DNA from: Prorocentrum cordatum
Taxonomy: Eukaryota > Sar > Dinophyceae > Prorocentrales > Prorocentraceae
Length of the DNA: 64,000 nucleotides
Direction of reading: 5' to 3'
NCBI GenBank assembly: GCA_963575745.1
Contig: CAUYUJ010004335.1
Coordinates: 458,856-522,855, forward strand
Under the pieces are notes generated by a model, which was not told the origin of the DNA, made no database searches, and saw only the letters and a program-made list of their open reading frames with translations. The position numbers and the translations under genes are program-made. Shown piece by piece: positions 1-9,775 of this stretch (within the stretch, counting starts at the first letter, position 1; every line of letters starts with the position of its first letter).

Positions 1-64
1 GATACCAGAGGCCTTCTTGGTTGTTTTGGGCGCTGCTAAGACCCGAACAGCGACTGTGCTGAAA

Positions 65-225
65 ATGCATGTTTCCTAAGGGAATGAAGCGATTTTTGCG
101 TTCTGGGAGCCCTGTTGAGGGCCTCCTGGGCCGTCTTGGGGACCTCTGGAGGCCCTCTGGGTCCTTCTTGGGGCGCTCTTGTGCTGTCTTGGGTGTCTCT
201 TCGGCCTGTCTGCTCACCGCTCTGA
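65..225 (+). repeat. GGCCTCTTGG-type short tandem array (fragment)
   Basis: Degenerate repeats of a roughly 10-12 bp unit of the form GGGCCNTCTTGGG. The lead-in at 57-100 (GAAAATGCATGTTTCCTAAG and following) resembles 7,259-7,310, where a longer array of the same unit sits, so both appear to be copies of one dispersed repeat family. No coding support. Confidence 0.6.
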
Positions 226-399
226 TCGCTTGGGGCCTGCTGGCAGGACCCGGCTAAGCGCCCTGGGAGGTCCGGGACGCGCCGGGGGACCTTTGGCAAG
301 GATGTCCGGGGCCCCCAAAAAGCCGCGATCCTGGGGGTCCAGTTTGGGGGTGGGGGGGGGCGGGATTCCCCCCCCCCCCCCGCCCCGGCTTGTAAACAT

Positions 400-560
400 A
401 TAAGAAGAGGAATCCACACATATATATAATTATAGGTATACACTTACATACATACATACATATACACACGTACATGCATACATATGTGTACATGTTTGTA
501 TACATGTGTATATATGTATATGTATGTGCGTGTGTATATATATATATATATATACAACTT
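400..560. repeat. TA/CA-rich microsatellite
   Basis: Alternating purine-pyrimidine ATAC, TGTA and TA tracts. Similar tracts occur at 1,350-1,500 and 1,575-1,695. They explain the Tyr/Ile/Cys-rich open frames on both strands, which are not genes. Confidence 0.75.
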
Positions 561-1350
561 CACATGCTCGCAATACAATTTTACAGGTCGCCCCCCTGAC
601 AAGTCCCCCCGACAACAATTTTCGGCCTCCCATGGCCCCCTGTACGCTCCTGCAAAACGTCTCCTTGGCCTTCTGGGCCTCCTCGACGTCAATGTCGGCC
701 CTCGAAAACGGGTCCAGAGCGGCCAGCGGGGCGGCCAGACGGCCTCGCGAGAGCCCAATGCGGCCCCATACCTCCCAAAACGCCGGAATATGATCCAAAG
801 AAAATGCCCAAGAGGCCATCAAAACGCACGACACAATCCCAAAATATACTTCACATTTTTTTTTGTTGATTTTCTGAAGTGTTTGGTTCCTGGGTCTTCC
901 GGGCTTCCGACACCTCCTCAGAGGTCTCGAACATTGCATCAACACGAGCCAAACGGCCATCCAAAAAGTCAAAGAGAGCCCCAAGACTGCCAAACAGGCT
1001 CCAAGACGGCCCAAATAGAGCCCCATGACGGCCCAATGTGGCCCCAAGACCTTCCCAAAAGCACTCCAAACTGTGGCCCGGTCGTTGATGGAGACCGTGG
1101 TTGGTAGCAAGGGGCTCCCCAGAAATCTCCCACACGCGCCCGATATACCTCCTGAAACCCATCTCCAATGAGGAGCTTCCGCAAGCAGCCCTGAGAAGGA
1201 AGCCGGGGAGGTTTCGCAAAGAAGGGCTAGATCGAGTAAGATATGAAGAAGGATGATGACGAGGGGAAGCAACACCATAAGGAGAACGACGATGACGAAA
1301 ACGGGGACACGGAGATCTTCGTCTCCCTTCGAATGTTACCTTCTCTAATA
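561..1350. other. No recognised feature
   Basis: Moderately GC-rich DNA with short open frames on both strands. None contains a domain I recognise. Confidence 0.4.
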
Positions 1351-1699
1351 TGTATTTATATATCTCTATATATATAGATATATAGATATACATGTGACTA
1401 TCTGATATGTATATATATAGACATGCGCACACACATACATGCATGCATGCATGCATGCAAACATACACACGTACATACATATACACAGATATGTATATCT
1501 TCCCGCCTGCATGCGAAACTTGAAGGGCCAATCTGCACGACGCGAAGCGTCATTGCTGCCCTGTCAACGTATCCACACATGCGTGCACATGTGTGTACAT
1601 GTATGTGCGTATAGATATCATATCTTTGCTCCCGCACCACGGTCACCCCTGGCAAATCCCCTGGGTCCAGTCTGATACATATATATATATATCAAACAT

Positions 1700-3345
1700 T
1701 TGCAGCCCAATTCCCGTCGCCAACACAGCACCCACTACCCCTGAGCTTCCATCTTCAACACAGCAGCCAGTACTCCACGGCCTCCATCTCCAACGCAACA
1801 TCAACTACTCCACAACCTCCGTCGTCAAAACATCACCCGCTGGTCTACGGCCTCCGCCGCAAGTCAGCTTCCTTAGGATTGCATCAAACACCCGAACCCA
1901 CCCGCCGACCGCCGCCCCCGTCGGCCGACCGCTACTGCTGCCCGCCCCACCCGTCTCCCCAACGCGGCACCCACTACTCTACAGCCTCCATCGCCAACAC
2001 GGCCCCCTCTACTCCAAAACTTCCATCGCCAACGCAGCACCCACGACCCCACAGCTTCCATCTCCAACACAACACCCACTACTTCACAACCTCCAGATCC
2101 AACGCATCAGCAACTACTCATCAGCCTCCGTCCCCAGCACACCACCCAATGCTACACAGCCTCAGCTGCAAAACAACTTTCTTAGGAATGACATTCAACA
2201 CCCGGGCCCGCCCACCGACCGCAGCACCCGTCCGCCGACCGCCGCCGCCCGCCTCTCCAGTATAGTAACTACTACTCTACTGCCTCCATCTCCAACATGG
2301 CACCCGCTACTCCACAGTCTTCGTCTCCGAGCCTTTTCGTGCGTTTCCCAAACCGATTCGTTTTTGAGTTGTGCGAGTTTAGGGCTCGCTTCTGAAGCAT
2401 ACGTTCGCGACTTGCTCGGCTTAATATTTGCGTCCAGCACAACACCCACTAATTCACAGCCTCCTCCTCCAACATAGCACCCACTACTCCACAGCCTCAA
2501 TCACAAACGCATCACCGATTATTCCACAGCCCTCATCTCCAACACACCGGCCAGAATGCCCATCAGCCTAATCCAAGCGTGTAACTTGGCAAGGCCCTGC
2601 CGCTCAGCTCCCTCCGTCCCATCACCACACCCAGTACCCAACAGCGTCCGTCGACAACGCCACACGCAATATTCATCAGCCTCCTCCTCAAGTGTGACGT
2701 GGACAGGCCCTTCTACTGAGTGCCCTGTCTCGAACATCTTACCCAATATTCCGCAGTGTCCGTCGACAACACCACGCGGCCCCCCTCAAGTGAAACGTGA
2801 AAAGGTCATTCTACTCAACCCCCTCTCTCTCCATCACCACACCCAATACTCCACAGCGTCCATCGACAATCCCACACGCAGTACTCGTCAGCCTCCTCCT
2901 CGAATGTAACCTGAAAAAGGTCCGTCTGCTCAGATCACTGTGTCTCCAACACCACACCCAATACTCCACAGAGTCCGTCGACAACACCACACGCAGGACT
3001 CAACATCCTCCTCCACAAGAGAAGCTCGAGAAGCTCCTTCTACTCGACCCCCTGTCCCCAACACCACACCCACTGCTTCACAACGCCCGTCGACAAAATC
3101 ACACGCGATACTCAAAAACCGCCTCCGCAAATGTATCTTGAAAAAACCTTTCTACTCAACTCCCTCTCTTCAACACCACGTCCAATACTCCACAGCCTGC
3201 GTTTCCAACACCACACACAATAGTCAACAACGTCTTCCCACGTGCACCGTGAATCATTGTACTCAGTCCCTCCGCCTCCAACACCGCATCCATTACTCCA
3301 CAAACTCCGTCTCCACCACCCCCAACAATGTCATCAACAGGGCGA
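1700..3345 (+). repeat. Degenerate ~35-bp minisatellite (CTCCACAGCCTCC type)
   Basis: About 1.6 kb of diverged tandem units built on TACTCCACAGCCTCC followed by TCTCCAACACAACACCCAC. Early units lie 35 bp apart (for example 1,767 and 1,802); later ones are longer and more diverged, with CGTCGACAAC in place of the middle. The unit is not reliably a multiple of three and there is no clean frame, so I read it as non-coding. Confidence 0.75.
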
Positions 3346-3429
3346 CCGCGCACACAGCGAACCCCCCTTTCCTCTTCCGATCTTCCAAGAGGACATGAGG
3401 CTGTTCTGATGCGTGCGGGGACCTAGCTC

Positions 3430-3735
3430 TGTATGCATGTATGTCTGTCTGTCTGTCAGTCTGTCTGCCTGACTGCCTGCCTGCTTGCCTGTCTGCCTGT
3501 CTGCCTGTCTGCCTGTCTGCCTGTCTGCCTGTATGTATGTATGTATGTATGTATGTATGTATGTGTGTACGTACGCACGTACGCATGTCTGTCTGTCTGT
3601 ATGTCTATCTGTCTGTCTGTCTGTCTGTCTGCCTGTCTGTCTGTCTGTCTGTCTGCATGTATGTATGTATGTATGTATGTATGTATGCATGCATGTATGT
3701 ATGTATGTATGTATGTATGTATGTACACATGTGCA
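3430..3735. repeat. Tetranucleotide array (TGTC/TGCC/TGTA)n
   Basis: A compound tetranucleotide microsatellite moving from CTGTCTGT to CTGCCTGC to TATGTATG blocks, then repeating the order. Cys/Val- or Arg/Gln-rich frames across it are artefacts. Confidence 0.9.
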
Positions 3736-3749
3736 TAAATAAATGCGGC

Positions 3750-4045
3750 GTCCGCTTTCGCACATTCGGCGAACGACTTCAATGGCCATGAGGCCAACTG
3801 CACAGGAATAATCATGTTTGACGAGGAGGTGAGCGACAAGGGTGAGGACGACAAAGGCGACGAGGAGGAGGAGGAGGATGATGAAGTCCTCCCCAGCCCT
3901 TGCCCGCTGGCCCTGTTGCTGCTCCTGGCCCCAAGGGACCCCCGACACGCGCATGCTGATGGCAACCGCGCAGAGAGCCGCGGCCACGACGCCAGCCCAC
4001 ACCCAGCTCGGCGCGTCCGTCGCGCACACCTGCGGGCTGAAAGCC
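3750..4045 (-). CDS. Possible exon of a small membrane protein (unassigned)
   Basis: Read on the minus strand, the stretch following a pyrimidine-rich tract (plus 4,080-4,200) encodes a segment with two strongly hydrophobic stretches. One begins WVWAGVVAAALCAVAIS and the other reads FIILLLLLVAFVVLTLVA; they are separated by about 30 polar residues. TTTCAG at the end of the pyrimidine tract could be a 3' splice site. The frame then runs into the tetranucleotide array, so the exon end is unknown. I recognise no family. The plus strand offers an acidic frame in the same place, so this is only a candidate. Confidence 0.25.
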
Positions 4046-4650
4046 GGAACGCTGGCGGAATCGAACGCCGCGGCATTGAGAGGGGGAATCTGATATGGAT
4101 GGGGAGTTGGAGAAGGAGGCGGTGGAGGAAGAGGATGAGGGGAAGGAGGGGGAGAATAAACGGGAAATGTAGGAGGCTGCAGAGCCGGAGGCGAGGGGGG
4201 ACGAATAGCAGCAAGCATGGGCGATTGCATTGGATGGACTGCGCCAAGATATACATCGAACCTCCCAAAACACTTTGTAATATATTGAGTTGCTGCCGAG
4301 GCGATTCTTGGATGCGTCGTGACTTTGCAGGGGATTCGCCTTCTTGGGTGTTGTGACTTCCAAGCGTGGTTGTTCCTGCGTCTCTACTTCGGAAACCGAT
4401 CAATTCAGCCCAAATCCTCCGACCCTGTTGGCGTGTGGAATGCGTTGTTCGTCGTGGTTGTTGTCCTCGTACGTGCTCGTCGTCTTCTTTTCTGGATCCG
4501 TCGCCGCTCCTCCCCTCTTCCCCTGGGCCCTCGTCCTCAAGCGCGTCAGCCAAAGCGAAATGAAGCAACCCAACCAACACGAAATTAACAACGTTGTCAT
4601 TGAGTCGAAAAGAAACCCCTTCCCTTTGATCCCTTCCCCGCTGGGGCATT

Positions 4651-4673
4651 AAAAAAAACAAACTCTAACGTGA
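4651..4673 (+). repeat. Left flank of GGAATCC array, inverted relative to 9,088-9,110
   Basis: An A8-CA run followed by CTCTAACGTGA. The reverse complement of 9,088-9,110 matches at 21 of 23 positions, and each copy directly abuts a GGAATCC array. They could be terminal inverted repeats of one 4.5-kb unit, or the conserved edge of a dispersed array family. Confidence 0.55.
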
Positions 4674-4945
4674 ATCCGGAATCCGGAATTTGGAATCCGG
4701 AATCCGGAAACCAAAATCTGGAATCCGGAATCCGGGAATCCTTGTATCGGGGAATCCGGAATCTGGGAATCCGGAATCCGGAGTTCGGAATTTGGAATCC
4801 GGAATCCGGGAATCCGGGAATCCTGGTATCTAGGAATCCGGCATCTGGGAATCCGGAATCCGGAATCCAGAATCCAGAATCCGGAATCGGGAATCCGGAC
4901 TTGGAATCCGGAATCCGGACTAGCATCTGCAACTGAATCTGGAAT
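4674..4945 (+). repeat. GGAATCC(GG) tandem array 1
   Basis: Imperfect tandem copies of a 7-10 bp unit, GGAATCC with an optional extra GG or GGG and frequent GGAATCT or GGAATTT variants. Degenerate copies continue to about 5,110. The left edge is abrupt and directly follows CTCTAACGTGA. Translates to spurious Pro-Asp-Ser-Gly-Phe or Asn-Pro-Glu-Ser-Gly repeats. Confidence 0.85.
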
Positions 4946-5129
4946 TTGGAATCCAGAATCCAGGGATTAGGAGCTGGGGGAACCGATTCTTGCCAATTCG
5001 GATCTCGAAATCAGAAAACTGGGGTCCGCAATTCGGAATCTTTAATCTGGGACGTGGAATCTGGCGACCCACAACGCGGGAGGCAGAAATTGGGAATTCG
5101 GATTTGGAATTTGGATTCCAAGAGTTTGG

Positions 5130-6480
5130 GTGTCAAGGTAGGTTGTTAGGGTGTTCGGGTGAATAGGGTGTTCGGGTTAAGAGTGTTGTGGTAGGGTTAG
5201 AGAGGTAAGGTTAGTGTTACGCGGTTAGGGTTAGGGTGTTAGGAAATGAATGCTCAGGTTCGTGTCTTACGGTTCGAGTGTGCGGGTTAGGCTTGGGGCG
5301 TTAGGGTCCGTGTATTAGGGTATGGCTCGGGTTCGGTGGTTACGGTTAGGTTGTTAGGGTTGAGGTTAGGGTGTTCCGTTTGGGGTTCGGGTGTTCGGGT
5401 TGGTGTCTTACGTAGGGTTAGGGTTAGGGCTAGGGTGTAAGGGTTAGGGTGTAAAGGGTTAGGGTGTTAGGGCAAAGGTATACCGGGTTAGGGTGTTGGT
5501 GTAATGTGTTAGGGTTAGGGTGTTAGAGTCAGGTTGTTTTTGTTTTGGGTGTTGGTGTTCGGTTTTACGGCTAGGGCTAGGGTTAGTGTTAGTGCGTTAG
5601 GGTTAGGGTTGGGGGGTTCGGGTTAGGTCAGGATTAGGGTGTTCGGGTTTGGTTAGGGTGTTAGGGTCAGTGACTTGGGGTTCCGCCGAGGGTTAGGGGT
5701 TCAGGCTTAGTGTGCTTGTCAGGGTTAGGGTGTCAGGGTTAGGGTGTTGGGGCTTGCGGGTGAGAGTTTGGAATTGTGTGTTAAATTTGTTAGGGTAAGG
5801 GTGTGAGGGTTAGGATGATATGGTTACGGTGTTAAGGTTTGGGTGTTAGTGTCAGGGTTAGGGTGTCAGGGTTACGGCGTTCGGGATAGGGTTAGGGTTT
5901 GAGGGTTTGGGTTGGGGGGTTAGTGTGAGAGTGTCAGGGCTAGGGGTTCGGGGCAAGGCTTAGGAGGTCAGGTTCTTCGGGTAAGGTGTTAGCGTTAGGG
6001 TGTTAGGGTTAGGGTGTCGGGGCTAGCGTGTACGGACTAGGGTGGTGGGGCCCGTGTGTTAGTGTTCGGCTGTTAGTGTCGGGGTGAGGGTTCTAGGGTC
6101 AAGGTTGTAAGGGTTCATGTGGTTGTTTCGCCTTTGGGTTAGAGTGTTAGGGCCAGGGTGCTTTAGTTAGCATGCTAGGGTTAGTGTTGAGCGTTAGGGT
6201 TCGGTTGATCGGGTCAGGGTGCAAGGGTAGGGGTTTTAGGGTTGCGGGGGTTAGGGTTAGGGGTCAGGGTTTGGGTGTGAGGGTGTTGTGGTTCAGGGCG
6301 AGGGTTACAGTGGCAGGGTCAGGGTGTCTGGGTTAAGGTGTTAGGGTCAGGGTGTGAGCGTCTGGGCGTTCGGGTTAGGGTGTTGGGGTCAGGGTGTTAG
6401 GGTTCGGGTGTCAGGATTAAAGACTTCTGCTTTATCTTGTTACGGTTAGGGTGTTAGGATTCGCCTGTTTGTGTTATAAG
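5130..6480 (+). repeat. Interstitial telomere-like array (degenerate TTAGGG/TTAGGGTG)
   Basis: About 1.35 kb in which TTAGGG and GTGTTAGGG recur, mostly as GGGTTAGGGTGTTAGGG, with many point changes and shifted spacing. G-rich on the plus strand throughout. Dinoflagellate telomeres are usually reported as TTTAGGG, so this is at best telomere-like. It lies inside the window between two GGAATCC arrays and is not a chromosome end. No open frame of note. Confidence 0.75.
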
Positions 6481-6594
6481 GTGTTCGGGTTTGGCTGTTG
6501 GGGTTGGGGAGGCGAGGGTTCGGTTTATGGTCTTAGGTGTTTGGGTGGGGTGCTCAATGTCCCGTCCGATGCGATTCCAAGAGCCCGGACTCCA

Positions 6595-6690
6595 GAATGC
6601 GGATGCGGGATGGGGAATCTGGAATCTGGAATCCAGAATCCAGAACTTGCAATTTGGAACCCGCAATCCTGAATCTGGAATCCAGACTCG
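6595..6690 (+). repeat. GGAATCC-type array 2
   Basis: Short degenerate array of GGAATCTGGAATCCAGAATCC units on the same strand as array 1, immediately right of the telomere-like DNA and left of a hairpin at 6,704. Confidence 0.75.
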
Positions 6691-6703
6691 GGGGCGTCGG
6701 GGA

Positions 6704-6743
6704 GAAATGCCAAACGCTTCGCCGACGAAGCGTGCGGTATTTC
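6704..6743. other. Hairpin-forming inverted repeat, copy 1
   Basis: Two 18-nt arms match at 15 of 18 positions around the 4-nt loop CCGA. The left arm is GAAATGCCAAACGCTTCG. The same left arm occurs at 8,563-8,580 in a second hairpin. It lies between a GGAATCC array and a GGCCTCTTGG array. Function unknown; could be a fold-back end of a repeat. Confidence 0.6.
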
Positions 6744-6779
6744 ACGGGGGTTTTCGGCGTGGTTTTGGGGGCCTTATAA

Positions 6780-7460
6780 GGATATCTTGGGGGCGCTTGA
6801 GTTTGGGATCTCTTCGCGGCGCCTGGGGGGCTTCTGGGGGGCCTTTGGGGTAATGTCGGAGCGGGAGCTTGACATTTGGGATTGTAATGAGAACGCCGGC
6901 GGCGCATCACCGGCCGCTCCCTGGGAGTTTCACGCAGCTGGTCGGTAGCCTCTTGGAGGCAGTTTTGGAGCCTCTTTGGGGCCTTTTGGGTGCCGTTTGG
7001 GGGATTCTTGGGGTGTCTGATGGGCCTCTTGGGGGCTTCTTGGAGGGCTGCTGGCGGTCGCGGAGGTCTTTTGGGGGCGAAATCTGGAAGTGTAATCTCG
7101 AGTGCTGCCTCTTGGGTCTTTCTCGGGGCCGTCTTGGGCGCCTCTTGGGCTGTCTTGGGGCCCTCTTGGGCCGTCTTGGGGTCCTCTTCGGGGCCTCTGT
7201 GGCCATCTTGGGGCGATCTTGGGAGCCTCTTGGGCCGTCGTGGACTCGCTGAAGTCTGAAAAATCGCACATGCTAAACATGCATGCACGTTTTCCTAAAG
7301 GAACGTGGCGACTTTTGCTTCTTGAGGCCTTCGTGGAACGCCTCTTGAAGCCCTCTTGGGGCGTCTTCGGGGCTTCGTGGACCATCTCGATGCCATATTG
7401 GGCGTCTCGGAGCGGCCCGTCGGCGACTGGAAGCCGTGTTGGACGGCTTTGGGGGCCGTC
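6780..7460 (+). repeat. GGCCTCTTGG array (~11-bp period)
   Basis: Long run of CCTCTTGGGG and CCGTCTTGGGG units at 10-12 bp spacing, broken near 7,255-7,320 by a non-repetitive segment similar to 57-110. Fainter copies continue to 7,780. The Gly/Leu/Trp- and Pro/Arg-rich frames on either strand are repeat translations. Confidence 0.8.
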
Positions 7461-7901
7461 TTGGGGATCTTTGGGGTCGTCTGTGGGCTCTTGAGACCCG
7501 GAACTTGCCGGAACTTGCCGCAAGTTGCAGGAAGAGTGGAGCCCCCTGGGACCCTGGGAGGGACTTCAGGGAGGTTTTTGATCAAGCCCAGGCGAATCCT
7601 GCCAGACATTTTAAAAGACTGGTCTCGCACGGCCCAACCCGCAGGGCGGGAGCGGCCGGATTCCCGCTACTGGGCCGATGGCACTCTCGTGGGGCTCCTG
7701 GGGCCGTCCTACGAGGCTTTGGGGCTCTCTTGCGGTGTCTTGGGGCTTCCGCGGGTCTCGTGGGCTCTCTTCGGATGATCTTGGGAAGGGCCTGGGGTGT
7801 TGGGCGCAGGGTCCGAGTGCGCTGGGGACGCATCCAATCAGAGTTAACAAATCCTCTGCGTGAATCCAAAAATCAGATTTGCCAAGGAATACTTTTTGCA
7901 A

Positions 7902-7946
7902 GCGGCGCTTGTTGTCAGCGTGAGGCGGCGCTCGTTTTCAGCGTGA
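7902..7946 (+). repeat. Tandem duplication of 22 bp
   Basis: GCGGCGCTTGTTGTCAGCG at 7,902 is followed by GCGGCGCTCGTTTTCAGCG at 7,925; each is completed by TGA and the copies differ at two positions. Small local duplication. Confidence 0.7.
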
Positions 7947-7964
7947 TCGTGCCCGCGTGGGATA

Positions 7965-8056
7965 GTAGTATGAGGAGGAGGGGGAGGAGGAGGAGGAGGA
8001 GGCGGAGGAGGAGGAGGAGGAGGAGGAGGAGGAGGGGAGGAGGAGGAGGAGGAGGG
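7965..8056 (+). repeat. (GGA)n homopurine tract
   Basis: AGG/GGA trinucleotide tract, pure purine on the plus strand for almost its whole length and therefore able to form triplex DNA. Non-coding. Confidence 0.9.
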
Positions 8057-8189
8057 GTACTTGAACGAGTGAGCTAGGCGCCGCTACCAGGTGGATCCGT
8101 TTCTCCTGCTTCACTCTCCCTCTCGTCTGCGCTCCTCCCTTTTCTTTTTCCGCTTCCCCCTCCATTATTTCCCCGCTTGGGTAATGCTC

Positions 8190-8207
8190 AGCCAAAATGG
8201 CTACGGT
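8190..8207 (-). other. Relic dinoflagellate spliced-leader sequence
   Basis: The minus strand reads ACCGTAGCCATTTTGGCT, identical to the first 18 nt of the 22-nt dinoflagellate spliced leader (D-CCGTAGCCATTTTGGCTCAAG, D = A). The last four bases differ (GAGC instead of CAAG). Trans-splicing adds this leader only to mRNA, so a genomic copy away from the leader-RNA genes normally marks retroposed cDNA. DNA downstream on the minus strand is purine-rich and has no recognisable coding sequence, so the inserted transcript is not identified. Confidence 0.75.
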
Positions 8208-8327
8208 GCGCCATGTTTCTCCTCTCACTTCCATCTCCTCTCTTCTCACTTCGCTCATTCCCTACTTTCCCTCTCTATTCCTCAGTTCCTTGCTTGCTCT
8301 CTTCCTTCTTTCCTTGATTGGTCAACT

Positions 8328-8347
8328 TTGTGCTAAAACGGGTACGG
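8328..8347 (-). other. Degenerate spliced-leader-like sequence
   Basis: TTGTGCTAAAACGGGTACGG on the plus strand matches the reverse complement of the spliced leader at 16 of 20 positions, about 140 bp from the better copy and in the same orientation. Both are followed on the plus strand by a GCGC-rich hexamer and a TC-rich tract. Could be a second, older leader relic or chance. Confidence 0.35.
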
Positions 8348-8560
8348 CGCGCTCAGCATTATCCTGCTCTCTCTCTCTCTTCCTCATGCTTCTCGCAGTC
8401 CCCCTCGCACTCTTTCCCGCGCTCTCAGGCTGTCTTAGGGCTCTCTTGGGCTGCACCGTGTTTTTCCTGGATGCTTAATGGGCTGTCTTGGGGGAATCTT
8501 GGGCAGGCTCTGGAGTGACCAGCGCAGGGACCGAGGGCGCCAGGACGTGTCCGAAACCGA

Positions 8561-8604
8561 GTGAAATGCCAAACGCTTCGTTTCCGAACTGTTTAGCATT
8601 TCAC
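8561..8604. other. Hairpin-forming inverted repeat, copy 2
   Basis: Arms of 20 nt (GTGAAATGCCAAACGCTTCG and its partner at 8,585-8,604) match at 17 of 20 around loop TTTC. The left arm is shared exactly with the hairpin at 6,704 while the right arms differ, although each still pairs with its own left arm. Confidence 0.6.
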
Positions 8605-8739
8605 GAGGGTTTCCAAGTGGTCTGTGGCCATGGCGAGAATTTGGTGGGCGGTGTCTGAAGGCGCTGGGGCGACGCTCGGTTGATATGCCAGGGGGGCGCT
8701 GGGAAGCTCTTGGGGCGATGTTTGGGAGTCTTGGACTCT

Positions 8740-9087
8740 GGGAGTCCGGGGGTCCGGACTCTGGGATCCAGGGATCCGGGAATCCGGGAATCCGGAATCC
8801 GGAATCCGGAATCCGGGAACTGGCTTCCGGGAATCCGGAATCTGGGAAACAGGACGGATCTGGATGCCGGGAATCCGGGAATCAGGACTTTGGAATCCGG
8901 AATCCGGGAATCCGGAGATCCAGAATCTGGAATCCGGAATCTGGGAAACCGGGAATCCGGCATCCGGAATCCGGAATCCGGAATCCGGGAAACCGGATTC
9001 TGGAATCCAGAATCCGGGAATCCGGAATCCGGAATCCGGGAATCCGGGAATCCGGAATCCGGAATCCGGAATCCGGGAATCCGGGAA
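8740..9087 (+). repeat. GGAATCC(GG) tandem array 3
   Basis: The cleanest of the three arrays: GGAATCCGGAATCCGGGAATCC units for about 350 bp, ending abruptly at TCACGTTAGAG (9,088), which is the inverted counterpart of the left flank of array 1. Confidence 0.85.
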
Positions 9088-9110
9088 TCACGTTAGAGCC
9101 TGTTTTTTTT
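9088..9110 (+). repeat. Right flank of GGAATCC array, inverted copy of 4,651-4,673
   Basis: TCACGTTAGAG followed by CCTG and a T8 run. Its reverse complement matches 4,651-4,673 at 21 of 23 positions. Confidence 0.55.
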
Positions 9111-9489
9111 GTTACTCCGCTGGGGGGGGGGAGGGTCCCAAGGGGGGTCCCGGGGGGGCGGGTCCTGGGTCAAAATACCATCCACCGCTTGCGGTTTTTA
9201 CAGAGGGGCCCTCTGTAGATGCGCTGGAGGAGGGGGGGTCCCGGGTCGCCACGACGGATCTGCAAGAGCGCCCATAGACGGCCCAAGCCCCACAAGACAG
9301 CCTAAGAACGGCCAAAGGGGGCCCTCAGACGGGTCAAAGGAGCCCCACAAGGACTCTCAAGAAGGCCTAGCGAAGCCATATTGATGGATTTTCGGAGAGG
9401 TTTTGCCCCCGCCCTCTCCCTCCCATTTCCGTCGAGAGCCGAGGCCTCCAGAATTGGTTGCTCCTACTCGCTTCCCCTCGCTGCTCCCC

Positions 9490-9775
9490 CACTCCCCCAC
9501 TCCTCCTCCTCCTCCTCCTCCTCCTCCTCCTCCTCCTCCTCCTCCTTCTCCTCCCCCTCTCCTCCTCCCCCGCATTCTTCTCGCTGCTCCCCTCCTCCTC
9601 CTCCTCCTGCTGCTCCTCCTCCTCATCCTTCTCCCCCCTCCTCCTCCCTCATCCGGCTCCTCCACCCTTCCCCTTCCCCCCCCACTCCCCCCCCACTCCT
9701 CCTCCTCCTCCTCCACCTCCTCCTCCTCCTCCTCCTCCTCCTCCTCCTCCTCCTCCGCCTCCTACTCCCTCCCGC
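9490..9775 (+). repeat. (TCC)n pyrimidine tract
   Basis: CTC/TCC trinucleotides with C-run interruptions, homopyrimidine on the plus strand. Ser/Pro/Leu-rich frames here are artefacts. Confidence 0.9.

Noticed and set aside
3433-3791. Cys/Val-rich small proteins resembling secreted Cys-rich peptides
   Set aside because: Tetranucleotide TGTC/TGCC/TGTA array read in frame.
4597-4936. Pro-Asp-Ser-Gly-Phe and Asn-Pro-Glu-Ser-Gly repeat proteins
   Set aside because: Direct translation of the GGAATCC array; identical artefacts at 6.6 and 8.7-9.1 kb.
5130-6480. True chromosome end
   Set aside because: Non-telomeric DNA continues for tens of kb on the right and 5 kb on the left, and the unit is too degenerate.
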